From NCBI GenBank assembly GCA_965213935.1, contig CBDCAO010000012.1, positions 1,860,001-1,924,000 of the forward strand: DNA of 64,000 nt. Direction: 5' to 3'. The stretch comes from Bin52 sp965213935 (GTDB lineage: Bacteria; Pseudomonadota; Alphaproteobacteria; Thalassobaculales; Thalassobaculaceae). The notes beneath the pieces were generated by a model, which was not told the origin of the DNA, made no database searches, and saw only the letters and a list, made by a program, of their open reading frames with translations. Both the position numbers and the translations under genes were made by a program. Of this stretch, positions 33,544 through 43,205 are shown one piece after another (positions within the stretch are counted from its first letter, which is position 1; the number at the start of each line of letters is the position of its first letter).

Positions 33544-35055
33544 ATGCCCGAGCTTGTGAACCTGGGCGACCTGCTCGACCGATCCGCCGACCCCGCGCAT
33601 CCTGCACTCGTCGACTGCAGCGCACCCGGAGGTCCGCACACGCTGAGCCACGGCGAACTCGATGCCGCCTGCCGGGCTGCGGCCCGCGGCTTTGCCGGCC
33701 TCGGACTTGTCCGGGGAGACCGGGTGGCAATCCTTGCCGCCAACAGCGCGGAGTTCGTGATCTCCTGCTGTGCGCTGATGCGCGCGGGACTGGTCGCGGT
33801 CCCGATCAACCACCGGTTTCCGCCCGAGACCGTCGCCTTCATTCTCGACGACGCCGACTGCCGGGTTGCGCTGGTCGACCGGGACCGGCGCGCCGCCGTT
33901 CCCGACGGCCTGTCGACGCTGGTGTTCCGGTCGGACGGCCCGGAGAGTTTTGAGCGGATTCTCGATCCGGGTCCGTTCGAGACCTTTCGTCCCGACCCGG
34001 ACGAGGTGGCCCTGTTTCTCTACACCTCCGGCTCGACCGGACGGCCCAAGGGAGTGCCCCTGACCCATCGCGGCCACCTGTGGGTTGTCGAACAGCGGAT
34101 CGCCCGGCGCCCGGACCCCGCTCACCGGCTGCTGGTGGCAGCACCGCTGTACCACATGAACGGGCTGGCGATCTGCCAGATGGCGCTCGCTGCCCACCTC
34201 ACCATCGTTCTCATGCCCCGTTTCGTGGCCGGAGAGTACGTCCGTGCCATCGGCGAACATCGGATAACCTGGCTGACTTCGGTCGCGGCGATGATGGCCA
34301 TGGTGGTGCGCGAACGCGACGAACTGGCGAGAACCGACCTGTCCCCGGTCAGGATCGTTCGCATGGGATCGGCGCCGGTCAGCCCGCAGCTCGTCGCGGA
34401 CATCCGCGAGATCCTGCCGCAGGCACAGATCACCAACGGCTACGGCACCACCGAGGCCGGCCCGGTGGTCCACGGTCCGCATCCGGACGGCCTGGCGCAG
34501 CCCGACATTTCTGTCGGCTACCCGATCCCCGGCATCACCCGGCTCGTCGACGGCGACGATCCGGACCCGGAACAGGGGGAGATCCAGTGCCGCAATCCGG
34601 CCGTCACCCCCGGCTATCACAAGCTGCCGGAAAAGACAGCGGAGGTGATGACGCCGGACGGATGGTATCGCACCGGCGACGTGATGCGCCGCGACGCCGA
34701 CGGGTTCCACTACTTCGTCGGCCGCCTCGACGACATGTTCAATTGCGGGGGCGAGAACATCTATCCCTCCGAGGTCGAGAAGCTGCTCGAACGTCACGAG
34801 GCGGTCGAACAAGCCTGCGTGATACCGGTTGCCGACGACATCAAGGGCTTCAAGCCGGTCGCCTTCGTCGTGCGCCGGCCGGGGCATGCGGTCAGCGAGG
34901 ACGAGCTGCGACGGTTCACGCTGACACGTGGACCGGCCTATCAGCACCCGCGGTCGGTCACCTTCCTGGAGGCCCTGCCGCTGACGGGAACCAACAAGAT
35001 CGACCGCCAGGCGCTCACCCGACGCGCCGACATGCTATTGTCGCCCGCCGGGTGA
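33544..35055 (+). CDS. class I adenylate-forming acyl-CoA ligase (AMP-binding)
   Basis: A 503-residue ligase. LYTSGSTGRPKGVPLTHRG is the AMP-binding P-loop motif, NGYGTTEAGP the adenine-side motif, TGDVMRRDADGFHYFVGRLD the hinge, and PLTGTNKIDRQAL carries the catalytic Lys near the C-terminus. It activates a carboxylic acid as the CoA thioester. The next genes (MDR dehydrogenase, thioesterase) are on the same strand and close. The neighbouring pobA suggests an aromatic acid, but medium-chain acids remain possible. Confidence 0.88.
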   Translation: MPELVNLGDLLDRSADPAHPALVDCSAPGGPHTLSHGELDAACRAAARGFAGLGLVRGDRVAILAANSAEFVISCCALMRAGLVAVPINHRFPPETVAFILDDADCRVALVDRDRRAAVPDGLSTLVFRSDGPESFERILDPGPFETFRPDPDEVALFLYTSGSTGRPKGVPLTHRGHLWVVEQRIARRPDPAHRLLVAAPLYHMNGLAICQMALAAHLTIVLMPRFVAGEYVRAIGEHRITWLTSVAAMMAMVVRERDELARTDLSPVRIVRMGSAPVSPQLVADIREILPQAQITNGYGTTEAGPVVHGPHPDGLAQPDISVGYPIPGITRLVDGDDPDPEQGEIQCRNPAVTPGYHKLPEKTAEVMTPDGWYRTGDVMRRDADGFHYFVGRLDDMFNCGGENIYPSEVEKLLERHEAVEQACVIPVADDIKGFKPVAFVVRRPGHAVSEDELRRFTLTRGPAYQHPRSVTFLEALPLTGTNKIDRQALTRRADMLLSPAG

Positions 35056-35076
35056 GCCTGAGCCGGGGAGGAACCC

Positions 35077-36084
35077 ATGCGCGCCGTTGTTCTGCGTGAA
35101 CACGGGGGGGCCGATGCCCTCCGCCTCGAGAACGACTTTCCCGACCCCGGGTGCGGTCCCGGGGAGGTCGTCGTCCGGGTCCGGTCGACCTCGCTCAACT
35201 ACCACGACATCTTCACCCGCAACGGCATGCCGGGCATCCGCATCGCCATGCCGATGATCTGCGGCCTCGACGTTGCCGGCGAGATTGCCGAAACCGGGCC
35301 CGACGCCGGGCCCTGGAGACCCGGTGACCGGGTGCTGATCGATCCGCGCAACCGGGTCGAGGGCGGCCTGGTCGGCGAGACCATCCATGGCGGGCTGGCG
35401 GAATACTGCCGGGCGCCGACCCACCAGCTGATCCGCATTCCCGATGGCGTGAGCTTCGACCAGGCCGCGAGCCTGCCGGTGGCCTACGGCACCGCGCACC
35501 GCATGATGCTGACCATCGGAAAGGTCACGGCCGACGACACCGTCCTGATACTCGGCGCATCCGGCGGTGTCGGCACCGGCGCACTGCTGCTGGCCCGGAT
35601 GGCGGGAGCGGAGGTCGTGGTCTGCGCGTCCAGCGGCGAGAAGATGCAGCGGTTGCGTGAACTCGGTGCCCATCACGCCATGTCGTACATGGACAACGAG
35701 TTCCACAAGGGGGTCTACCAGCTCTACGGCAAGCCGGCCCGGCGCGGCTTCGACGGCGGTGTCACCATGGTGGTGAACTTCACCGGCGGCGAGACCTGGG
35801 TTCCCGGCCTTCGGTCGCTGAGGCGCGGCGGGCGCATGCTGACCTGCGGCGCCACCGCCGGGTTCGATCCGAAGACCGATATCCGCTTCATCTGGACCTT
35901 CGAGCTGCAGGTTCTGGGTTCGAACAGCTGGGAACGCGATGATCTTGCAGCGCTGATGGATTACATCCGGGACGGCCTGATGGCGCCGGTGATCGACACG
36001 GTCCTGCCGCTCGAACAGGCGCTCGAGGGCATCCGGCTGATCGAAGACCGCGAGGTCTTCGGCAAGGTCGTCATCAACCCGTGA
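35077..36084 (+). CDS. MDR-superfamily zinc-type alcohol dehydrogenase / quinone oxidoreductase
   Basis: A 335-residue medium-chain dehydrogenase/reductase. GroES-like N-terminal fold (MRAVVLREHGGADALRLEND) is followed by the NADPH motif ILGASGGVGTGALLLARMAG near residues 160-180. Structural-zinc cysteines are largely lacking, closer to the quinone-oxidoreductase branch. A ribosome-binding site (GGGGAGGAA) precedes the ATG. It starts 21 bp after the ligase stop and probably belongs to the same transcript. Confidence 0.87.
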   Translation: MRAVVLREHGGADALRLENDFPDPGCGPGEVVVRVRSTSLNYHDIFTRNGMPGIRIAMPMICGLDVAGEIAETGPDAGPWRPGDRVLIDPRNRVEGGLVGETIHGGLAEYCRAPTHQLIRIPDGVSFDQAASLPVAYGTAHRMMLTIGKVTADDTVLILGASGGVGTGALLLARMAGAEVVVCASSGEKMQRLRELGAHHAMSYMDNEFHKGVYQLYGKPARRGFDGGVTMVVNFTGGETWVPGLRSLRRGGRMLTCGATAGFDPKTDIRFIWTFELQVLGSNSWERDDLAALMDYIRDGLMAPVIDTVLPLEQALEGIRLIEDREVFGKVVINP

Positions 36085-36100
36085 GGAAATGGAGAGGGGC

Positions 36101-36520
36101 ATGACCCGGTCACCGAGTTCCGCGGACATTCAGTCCATGCTCGACGACTCGCCCTACATCGCGTTCATGAACCTCGAGGTGACCGGGGTCGACCCGGACG
36201 GGCCGGCGATTACCATCCGCATGCCGATGCGCCCCGAGTTCGAGCGTCGCGCCGGCACCGGCCAGTACCACGGTGGCGCAATCGCGGCGCTGATCGACAT
36301 TGCCGGCGACTACGCGGTCGTCCTGCGGAGCGGCGGCGGGGTTCCGACCATCAATTTCCGGGTCGACTACCTGCGCCCGGCGACCAACACTGCGCTCACC
36401 GCCACGGCCATCGCCCGGCGGATCGGGCGAACCGTCGCGGTGGTGGACATCGACGTCCACGACGACGCCGGCCGGCTGTGTGCCGTCGGCCGCGGCACCT
36501 ACAGCCCGAACGTCGGCTGA
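36101..36520 (+). CDS. PaaI-type hotdog-fold thioesterase
   Basis: A 139-residue hotdog protein. GQYHGGAIAALIDIAGDYAV has the catalytic-loop HGG...D pattern of PaaI-like acyl-CoA thioesterases. The start at 36101 is set by GGAGAGGGG just before it; an ATG 12 bp upstream is also in frame. It probably releases CoA from products or dead-end thioesters of the ligase pathway upstream. Confidence 0.87.
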   Translation: MTRSPSSADIQSMLDDSPYIAFMNLEVTGVDPDGPAITIRMPMRPEFERRAGTGQYHGGAIAALIDIAGDYAVVLRSGGGVPTINFRVDYLRPATNTALTATAIARRIGRTVAVVDIDVHDDAGRLCAVGRGTYSPNVG

Positions 36521-36532
36521 CCCGCCGCCTGC

Positions 36533-38356
36533 ATGCCCCGGAAGTCGTCCCGCACCGATCCGCCGTTGCTGGCGCTGAAGGAGGCCTCGCTCTCCTTCGG
36601 CGACCTCGAGCTGTTCCGTGACCTCGACCTCGCGATCGGCGCCGGCGACCGGGTGTGCCTGGTCGGGCGCAACGGGAGCGGCAAGACGACACTGATGCGC
36701 ACACTCGCCGGCGAGATCGAGCTCGACCGGGGCGAGAGGTTCGTCCAGCCCGGCGCCCGTATCGGCTTCCTGCCGCAGGTGCCGCGGTTTTCGGCCGGGC
36801 GCACCGTGGCCCAGCACGTGCTGACGGGACTGGAAGACCGGACCGAGGCGCATCGGGTCGAACCGGTGCTCAACCGCCTGGCCCTTGACGGTGGAAGGGC
36901 GCTGGACTCGCTTTCGGGCGGCGAGTCGCGACGCGCCGCCATCGCCCACGCGCTGGTTTCCCGGCCCGACCTGCTGCTCATGGACGAGCCGACCAACCAC
37001 CTCGACCTTCCGACCATCGCCTGGCTCGAGGACGAGCTCTCCCGGTTTGCCGGCGGGCTCCTGCTGGTCAGCCACGACCGGGCGTTCCTGCGGGCGCTGT
37101 CAAATCGCACGATCTGGATCGACCGGGGAGCGGTGCGCCGCAACCCGGCCGGTTTTGCGGCGTTCTCCGACTGGTCGGCACGGGTTCTGGCCGAGGAGGA
37201 GACACAGCAGGTGCGGCGCGGCCACCGCATCGCCGCCGAGACCCGGTGGCTGCGCGAGGGACTGACGGCGCGGCGGCGCCGCAACATGGGCCGCAAGCGC
37301 GCACTCGAGGCCATGCGCGGCGAACGCGCCCGGCTGGCGGCGCAACAACGCCGCGATGTCCGCTTCTCGCTCGCGCAGACCGAGCGCTCCGGCGACATCG
37401 TGCTCGAGGCACGGGACATCGAGAAGGCGACACCGGACGGCCGCACTCTCATCCGGCCCTTCTCGACCATGGTGAAGCGGGGTGCGCGGATCGGTATCCT
37501 TGGCAGGAACGGGATTGGCAAGACCACGCTGCTGCGCCTGCTGATCGGCGAGGACAAGCCCGACCGTGGCCACGTCAGGACCGGATTCGGGGTCGCCCCG
37601 GTCTACTTCGACCAGAAGCGCGAGAGTCTCGACCCGGTCCGGACGGTCCGCGCCACCCTGTGCCCGGGCGGCGGGGATACGGTCGAGGTCGCCGGCCGCT
37701 CGCTGCACGTGATGTCCTACCTGCGCGACTTCCTGTTCGATCCCCGCCAGGCGGCCGGACCGGTCAGTGCACTGTCGGGCGGTGAACGCAATCGGCTGCT
37801 TCTGGCACGCTTGTTCTCGCGCCGGCACAACCTGCTGGTGCTCGACGAGCCCACCAATGATCTGGACGTCGAAACACTCGAGCTGCTCGAGGAGGTTCTC
37901 GGCGAATACGACGGCACCATCCTGCTGGTCAGCCATGACCGCGACTTCCTCGACAGCGTCGCGACCTCGGTGCTGGTCTTCGGGGAAGACGGCAGGATCA
38001 CCGAACACACGGGCGGCTTCAGCGGCGAGCTGGCCCTGCCCACGGCCGATACGACACCGCGCGAGCCCCGGCGCACGACCCGCGTCCAGCCGGCCCCGCG
38101 CCGCGGGCCGTCCCGGCGGCTCGGCTATCGCGAACAGCGTGAACTCGATCTGTTGCCGGACCGGATCGAGGAACTCGCCGGAGAGCTTGCCAAACTGCGC
38201 GCGCGGCTCGCCGACGCAGAACTCTACCGGCGCGACCCCACGCTGTTCGAACACACCACCGCCCGGTTCGCTGCAGCCACCACCGAGCTCGAACAGGCCG
38301 AGGAGCGCTGGGTCGAACTGGAGACCCGACGCGAAGAACTGGCGGACGCAGGATGA
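36533..38356 (+). CDS. ABC-F family ATPase (Uup-like)
   Basis: A 607-residue soluble protein with two ABC cassettes and no membrane segments. First cassette: Walker A GRNGSGKTT near 44, signature LSGGESRR, LLLMDEPTNHLD. Second: Walker A GRNGIGKTT near 325, LSGGERNRLLLARL, LLVLDEPTNDLD. The last ~70 residues form a coiled-coil-like tail (REQRELDLLPDRIEELAGEL), as in Uup. ABC-F proteins act on ribosomes or branched DNA. Its stop overlaps the start of the amidase gene (ATGA). Confidence 0.93.
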   Translation: MPRKSSRTDPPLLALKEASLSFGDLELFRDLDLAIGAGDRVCLVGRNGSGKTTLMRTLAGEIELDRGERFVQPGARIGFLPQVPRFSAGRTVAQHVLTGLEDRTEAHRVEPVLNRLALDGGRALDSLSGGESRRAAIAHALVSRPDLLLMDEPTNHLDLPTIAWLEDELSRFAGGLLLVSHDRAFLRALSNRTIWIDRGAVRRNPAGFAAFSDWSARVLAEEETQQVRRGHRIAAETRWLREGLTARRRRNMGRKRALEAMRGERARLAAQQRRDVRFSLAQTERSGDIVLEARDIEKATPDGRTLIRPFSTMVKRGARIGILGRNGIGKTTLLRLLIGEDKPDRGHVRTGFGVAPVYFDQKRESLDPVRTVRATLCPGGGDTVEVAGRSLHVMSYLRDFLFDPRQAAGPVSALSGGERNRLLLARLFSRRHNLLVLDEPTNDLDVETLELLEEVLGEYDGTILLVSHDRDFLDSVATSVLVFGEDGRITEHTGGFSGELALPTADTTPREPRRTTRVQPAPRRGPSRRLGYREQRELDLLPDRIEELAGELAKLRARLADAELYRRDPTLFEHTTARFAAATTELEQAEERWVELETRREELADAG

Positions 38357-39069
38357 GAGCGCACCGCGAAGTCACGTCGCCGAACCACGGACCGCGGCCG
38401 TCCGGATGCGTCATCGACATGCTGATCCTGCACTACACGGGCATGCCCGACGCGGCCGGGGCGCTCGAACGGCTGTGCGACCCCGAAGCCCGGGTCAGTG
38501 CCCACTACCTGGTCGACCGCGACGGCACGGTCACCGCCCTGGTCCCGGAGGAACGCCGGGCCTGGCACGCGGGGGTCGCCTCATGGCGCGGCGCCACCGA
38601 TATCAATGACCGCTCGGTCGGCATCGAACTCGTCAATCCGGGACACCAGAGGGGCTATCTGCCGTTCCCGCCCGAACAGATGTCGGTCCTGGTCGAGCTG
38701 TGCCGGGGCATCATCTCGCGGCACGCCATCGATCCGGGGCACGTTCTCGGCCACTCCGACGTCGCGCCCGCCCGCAAGAGCGATCCCGGTGAACTCTTCG
38801 ACTGGCGCGGTCTCGCCCGCGCCGGCATCGGCTGGTGGCCGGACCCGGTCCCGGTTCCCCTCGACTGGCGCCCTCTGCCGCTTGCCGGGTTGCGCGCCGC
38901 ACTTCGCCTGATCGGCTACGACTGCCCCGACGACGGCGGCAGCGAGACCGACCACGCGGTGGTCCGCGCCTTCCAGAGCCACTGGTTGCCCGGACAGGTG
39001 AGCGGGAAAATCGACCGCGGCACCGCACACCGTATCGTGCAGCTGGCCGGGCTTCTCGACCGGACATGA
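38353..39069 (+). CDS. N-acetylmuramoyl-L-alanine amidase (AmiD-like) with peptidoglycan-binding domain
   Basis: A 238-residue zinc amidase: LHYTGMP (first Zn His), SAHYLVDRDG, then GHSDVAPARKSDPGELFDW with the second Zn ligand and catalytic Lys. The C-terminal 65 residues are a PG_binding_1 domain (LRAALRLIGYDCP..VRAFQSHWLPG). No signal peptide is visible, which points to cytoplasmic anhydro-muropeptide recycling (AmpD-like) or an unrecognised export route. Confidence 0.9.
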   Translation: MRAHREVTSPNHGPRPSGCVIDMLILHYTGMPDAAGALERLCDPEARVSAHYLVDRDGTVTALVPEERRAWHAGVASWRGATDINDRSVGIELVNPGHQRGYLPFPPEQMSVLVELCRGIISRHAIDPGHVLGHSDVAPARKSDPGELFDWRGLARAGIGWWPDPVPVPLDWRPLPLAGLRAALRLIGYDCPDDGGSETDHAVVRAFQSHWLPGQVSGKIDRGTAHRIVQLAGLLDRT

Positions 39070-39127
39070 CCTGCGTCATCAGTGGTCCGATTGTTCCGGA
39101 CCGGCGATCGTGATAGGACCGGTACCC

Positions 39128-40159
39128 ATGCTGGAAAAGGCTTTTGACATCTTGCCGGGAGACGAACCGGAATCGGCCGGCGCCCCGGCCCTGCAAGCGC
39201 AGTTCCGGGCCCTTGCCGACGCACTCGGGTCGCTGGTTGTCGGGCAGGGTCGGGCGGTCGAGCACCTGATCATCGCCCTGCTTGCTGACGGGCACGTGCT
39301 GCTGCAGGGTGCACCGGGTCTTGCCAAGACCCGGATTGCCCGTCTCCTCGCCCTGGCGCTCGAGGGACGCTACAAGCGGATCCAGTTCACCCCTGACCTG
39401 TTGCCGAGCGACCTTGTCGGCGCCTCGATCTACAACTCCGCCACGCAGCTGTTCGAGTTCCGCCCGGGCCCGGTCTTCTCCCGGTTCATTCTCGCTGACG
39501 AGATCAACCGGGCTCCGGCCAAGGTCCAGTCGGCGCTGCTCGAGGCCATGGAGGAACGCCAGGTCACCAGTGGCGAGACCACCTGGCCGCTCGAGGTGCC
39601 GTTCTTCGTGGTCGCGACCCAGAACCCGATCGAGCACGACGGCACATGGGACCTGCCACATGCCCAGCTCGACCGGTTCCTGATGCAGATCACGCTTGAT
39701 TATCCCGGTATCGAGACCGAGCGCGACATTCTCGACCTCGCGGTCAACGAGGCGGTCGACCAGCTCGCCACCGAAGCGACGGTCACACCGGGGCTGAGCA
39801 TCTCCGGCACCCGGACCCGAATGGCCCAGGCCGCGGTGGCACGGGTTCATCTTTCCGAGCCGGTCCGCGGCTATGTCGTCCGGCTGGTCGCGGCCACCCG
39901 GGGAATCCCCGAACCAGTCCCCGGCGTCACCGAACACCTGTCGCATCCGGCGTCGCCGCGCGGCACCATCATGCTCGCCCGCGCCGCCCAGGCCCGGGCC
40001 TGGCTTCTGGGCCGCGACCACGTCCGCCCGGACGATGTGCAGGCGCTCGCACACGACGTGCTGCGCCACCGGATCGGGCTCACCTACCGTGCGGAGACCG
40101 ACGCGGTCGCGCCCGACGCCATCATCGACGCGGTACTCGACCATGTGGCCGTGGTCTGA
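39128..40159 (+). CDS. MoxR-family AAA+ ATPase
   Basis: About 343 residues from MLEKAFDIL (or 349 from the GTG at 39110). Walker A GAPGLAKTRIARLL, Walker B FILADEINRAPAKVQ, sensor-1 FVVATQNPIEHDGTWDLPHA and the arginine finger LDRF are the MoxR pattern. It is the first gene of a seven-gene run of Bat/MoxR type. In such operons the ATPase works with VWA proteins as a chaperone for envelope or metal-enzyme assembly. It overlaps the next gene by 17 bp. Confidence 0.92.
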   Translation: MLEKAFDILPGDEPESAGAPALQAQFRALADALGSLVVGQGRAVEHLIIALLADGHVLLQGAPGLAKTRIARLLALALEGRYKRIQFTPDLLPSDLVGASIYNSATQLFEFRPGPVFSRFILADEINRAPAKVQSALLEAMEERQVTSGETTWPLEVPFFVVATQNPIEHDGTWDLPHAQLDRFLMQITLDYPGIETERDILDLAVNEAVDQLATEATVTPGLSISGTRTRMAQAAVARVHLSEPVRGYVVRLVAATRGIPEPVPGVTEHLSHPASPRGTIMLARAAQARAWLLGRDHVRPDDVQALAHDVLRHRIGLTYRAETDAVAPDAIIDAVLDHVAVV

Positions 40160-41039
40160 GAAAACCGGCACCACCGCGACGACACTCACGCTCGAGGAAC
40201 TGCAGCAGGTTCGCCCGCACCATGTCCGCGGGCCGTTCGCACGCGGGGAACGGGTTCCGGTCGGCGAACGGCCGGGTCGGGGCCGCGCACCCGGCCTCGA
40301 TTTCGACGGGATCAGTCCCTACGTCCATGGCGACGACGTCCGCTGGATCGACTGGCGCGCCACCGCGCGCAGTACCGAGGTCCAGGTCAGGCGGTTCGCC
40401 GCCCAGTCCCACCGCGCACGGATGATCGTGCTAGACCTGCATGCCGAGCTCTACTTCGCAACCCGCCGCCGCCTGATGGCCAAGACCGCAGCCCTGGTCG
40501 CGGCCCGGCTTGCCTGGGAATCACTGGCACTCAACGAACCGGTCGGCCTGGTGCTGCCGGATGGCCCGAACGATGCAATGCGGCCGCGGCGCGGCCGCGG
40601 CCAGCTGCTGCGCCTGCTCGCCTCGCTGCACGCCTGCTACCGGCTCCAGGAAAGCGTGCCGCCGGCCGGCCGGCTGGCCGAAGACGTGACACGTGCGGCC
40701 GACCAGGTTCGCCACGGCGACGAAGTCTGTGTCGTCAGCGACTTCACCGGACCGCTCGGGCCGCTGCTGGCCGCCACCCGTTCGCGCACCGCGGGCCGAT
40801 CGTTCCACGCCTTCATCGTCGACGACTACCTCGGGCGCTCCGACGTCCCCACCGGGCGCTATCCGGCACGACGCGGCACACTGAGACGGGTCTTCACCAT
40901 CGACCGCCAGGCAGCGGCAGCGGCAGCGAAAACCACGGAAAATTACAGGAGTACGCGGCGGCGTCAGCTGATTGATGGCGGCTGGCAGGTGATCGAAGCC
41001 CTCGACTGGCTCCCGGAGACCGGCGCGTGGCCGAGTTGA
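40143..41039 (+). CDS. DUF58 protein of the MoxR/Bat operon
   Basis: A 298-residue protein. FDGISPYVHGDDVRWIDWRA is the DUF58 signature (R.Y..GDD.R.IDW..sAR). It lacks membrane segments. It overlaps both neighbours, MoxR upstream by 17 bp and the DUF4381 gene downstream by 13 bp, so all are translationally linked. Its precise role in the MoxR system is not established. Confidence 0.88.
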   Translation: MWPWSEKTGTTATTLTLEELQQVRPHHVRGPFARGERVPVGERPGRGRAPGLDFDGISPYVHGDDVRWIDWRATARSTEVQVRRFAAQSHRARMIVLDLHAELYFATRRRLMAKTAALVAARLAWESLALNEPVGLVLPDGPNDAMRPRRGRGQLLRLLASLHACYRLQESVPPAGRLAEDVTRAADQVRHGDEVCVVSDFTGPLGPLLAATRSRTAGRSFHAFIVDDYLGRSDVPTGRYPARRGTLRRVFTIDRQAAAAAAKTTENYRSTRRRQLIDGGWQVIEALDWLPETGAWPS

Positions 41040-41404
41040 CCCCGGCGCAGATCCTCAACGATCTCCGCGACATCCACGTGCCCGAGGTAACCGCGGCACC
41101 GGCGACGACCGTACTGGCTCCTGAACCCTTCGTGGTGCTTGGCCTGCTGCTGGGCACACTGGCGGCGCTGCGCTGGTGGCGACGCACCCGGTGGCGCCGG
41201 GATGCCCGGCGTGAACTCGACCGCATCGACAGCTCGGTTCCGGAACCGTCCCGCTGGGATGCGCTGCTCTCCCTGCTCGCCCGCGTGGCCCGCCACCGTC
41301 CGGTCACGGAACCGCCCGACGAGATCTGGCTGCCGCCCGGGCAGGTCGGGGCCGACGGACAGGCCCGGCTGCGTGACTGGCTGCACCGGACGACCCGGAC
41401 ATGA
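41027..41404 (+). CDS. DUF4381-family single-pass membrane protein
   Basis: A 125-residue protein from a GTG start. One membrane helix (FVVLGLLLGTLAALRWW, about residues 35-52) is followed by a basic cytoplasmic domain; the N-terminal DLRDIHVPE is the DUF4381 pattern. Members always sit between DUF58 and VWA genes in such operons. Overlaps both neighbours. Confidence 0.82.
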   Translation: MAELTPAQILNDLRDIHVPEVTAAPATTVLAPEPFVVLGLLLGTLAALRWWRRTRWRRDARRELDRIDSSVPEPSRWDALLSLLARVARHRPVTEPPDEIWLPPGQVGADGQARLRDWLHRTTRT

Positions 41405-42348
41405 TCGCCCTTGGCGTCGAGTTTGCCAGGCCCTGGGCCTTCGCTCTGCTGCCGGTACCGGTCCTCGCGTGGCGGCTGTTGCCGGCGTTGCCGGAACGTG
41501 CCGCCATGCCGGTTCCCCTGGGCATCTGGATGCTGCTCGATGCCGTCGTGTCCGCTGTCGGAGCCAGGCGCGACCTGTCGACGCCGGCGGGCCTGCTGCT
41601 GCGCTGCCTCGGTTGGATCGCGCTGGTTCTTGCACTGTCCGGCCCCTTCATGCGTGGCGGAACCCTGCTGCCGCCGAGCGGCCGCGACATCGTGCTGGCC
41701 GTCGACCTTTCGGCCAGCATGTCGGGGCGGACCGCCGCGGGGCAGGACCGCGACGTGGCCCCGATCGAGACCGCCCGCTCGCTGGTCAGCTCGCTGCTCG
41801 ACGGGGCACGGCATGACCGTGTCGCGCTCATCACCTTTGCGAGCGAGGCATACCTTGTTGCACCGCTGACCTTCGACCACGCCGCCGTGATCGGCATGCT
41901 CGACGAGGTCACTATCGGACTGCCGGGACGGCGGACCGACCTCGGCCAGGCGATCGGACTTGCGATCCGGACCATCAGCGACGAACCGGCCACCGAGAGG
42001 ATCCTTCTCATCCTGTCCGACGGCGAAACCAACGCCGGCGACATCCCGGTGCTGGATGCCGCCGCCATGGCGCGCGAGAAGGGTCTGACAATCCATGCCG
42101 TCGGGTTTACCGCGACGGAACCCGGCGGTGAGCCACCACCGCTGCAGCGAGTCACCTCGGCAGTCGGCGGCTCCTACTTCCTCGCAACCTCGGATGCAGA
42201 TATGGGTGCGCTGCGCACCGCGCTCGCCGGCACCGGACCGGCGTCGGGACGCACGCGCACCCTGGTCAACGACCTTGCCTGGGTCCCGCTCCTGCTCGCC
42301 CTGGTCATGGTGTGCCTGGTTGCCTGGCGGGAGGCCCGCGACCCGTGA
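41401..42348 (+). CDS. VWA-domain membrane protein (BatA-like)
   Basis: A 315-residue protein with N-terminal membrane helices, a VWA domain and a C-terminal helix (LAWVPLLLALVMVCLVAW). The MIDAS is complete: DLSASMS (DxSxS), LITFASEA (Thr) and GRRTDLGQAIG (Asp). In MoxR/Bat systems such proteins bind partners at the periplasmic face. Its stop overlaps the next gene. Confidence 0.9.
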   Translation: MIALGVEFARPWAFALLPVPVLAWRLLPALPERAAMPVPLGIWMLLDAVVSAVGARRDLSTPAGLLLRCLGWIALVLALSGPFMRGGTLLPPSGRDIVLAVDLSASMSGRTAAGQDRDVAPIETARSLVSSLLDGARHDRVALITFASEAYLVAPLTFDHAAVIGMLDEVTIGLPGRRTDLGQAIGLAIRTISDEPATERILLILSDGETNAGDIPVLDAAAMAREKGLTIHAVGFTATEPGGEPPPLQRVTSAVGGSYFLATSDADMGALRTALAGTGPASGRTRTLVNDLAWVPLLLALVMVCLVAWREARDP

Positions 42349-43205
42349 CCTTCACCCATCCATTCGTGCTGATGCTGCTGGTTCCGCTCGCCCTCGCTCT
42401 TCTGCTTGCGCAGGACCACCGGGCGGTTCTCGCCGGGCGGCTTCCCGGCGGATGGCGCCGCCTGGTGGCGCCGGGCCTGCACGACTACCTCGGCCGCGGA
42501 CTGCGCGACCAGGCCCCGGGCATGGTCCGCTGGTGCTGCGGGCTGGCCGCGATCCTGGTGATCGCGCTGGCCCGCCCGGTGATCGAGAGCGCCGAGCAGC
42601 CGGCATGGGCCAACCTGGCCGGCCGGGTAGTCGTCATCGACATGTCGGCCGCATCCGCACTGCCCGGACACCGCCTTCGGGCCGCAGCGATCGTGGAATC
42701 CTCCATGCCGGTGCCGGTCGCGCTGGTGGCAACGGCAGGGGAATCCTACACCGTGGTGCCGTTCACGTCCGATCCGCGGCATCTCGAACGCTACCTGCAG
42801 GTGCTCGACACCACGATGATGCCGCTGGAGGGCAGGTCGCTGTCGTCGGGTATCGCCCACGCAGAGGCACTGCTGCGGGACGGGAGCATCAGGGCCGGCC
42901 TGATCGTGGTGCTGACCGGCGGCGCGCCACCCGGTGACCCGGTGCGTCTTGCCGCCTCCGGGACCCGGCGCGCCATCCTGCTCACCAATGCCGAGCCGCT
43001 CCCCTGGCGAGAGACCGGGCGCAGGCTCGGAGCCGAGATTCGTGCCGAAACCGACTCCGCAGGGGTTCTGGCCGATCACGACGACGCAATTCGCGACCTG
43101 GTCCTGGCATCCGACCGGGACTCGACACTGGACCTCACGCCCTGGGTCCTGGCACTGGCGGTGGCGGGCTGGCTTGCGCTGTTCCGCCGCAGGAGCAGCG
43201 AGTGA
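42345..43205 (+). CDS. second VWA-like membrane protein (BatB-like) with degenerate MIDAS
   Basis: A 286-residue protein with two N-terminal helices, a VWA-like core and a C-terminal helix (LTPWVLALAVAGWLALF). Where the first VWA protein has DxSxS, this reads DMSAAS, so the third MIDAS position is Ala and metal binding may be weak. Only remnants of the other MIDAS loops are seen. It starts with GTG overlapping the upstream stop. Confidence 0.8.
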   Translation: MTFTHPFVLMLLVPLALALLLAQDHRAVLAGRLPGGWRRLVAPGLHDYLGRGLRDQAPGMVRWCCGLAAILVIALARPVIESAEQPAWANLAGRVVVIDMSAASALPGHRLRAAAIVESSMPVPVALVATAGESYTVVPFTSDPRHLERYLQVLDTTMMPLEGRSLSSGIAHAEALLRDGSIRAGLIVVLTGGAPPGDPVRLAASGTRRAILLTNAEPLPWRETGRRLGAEIRAETDSAGVLADHDDAIRDLVLASDRDSTLDLTPWVLALAVAGWLALFRRRSSE

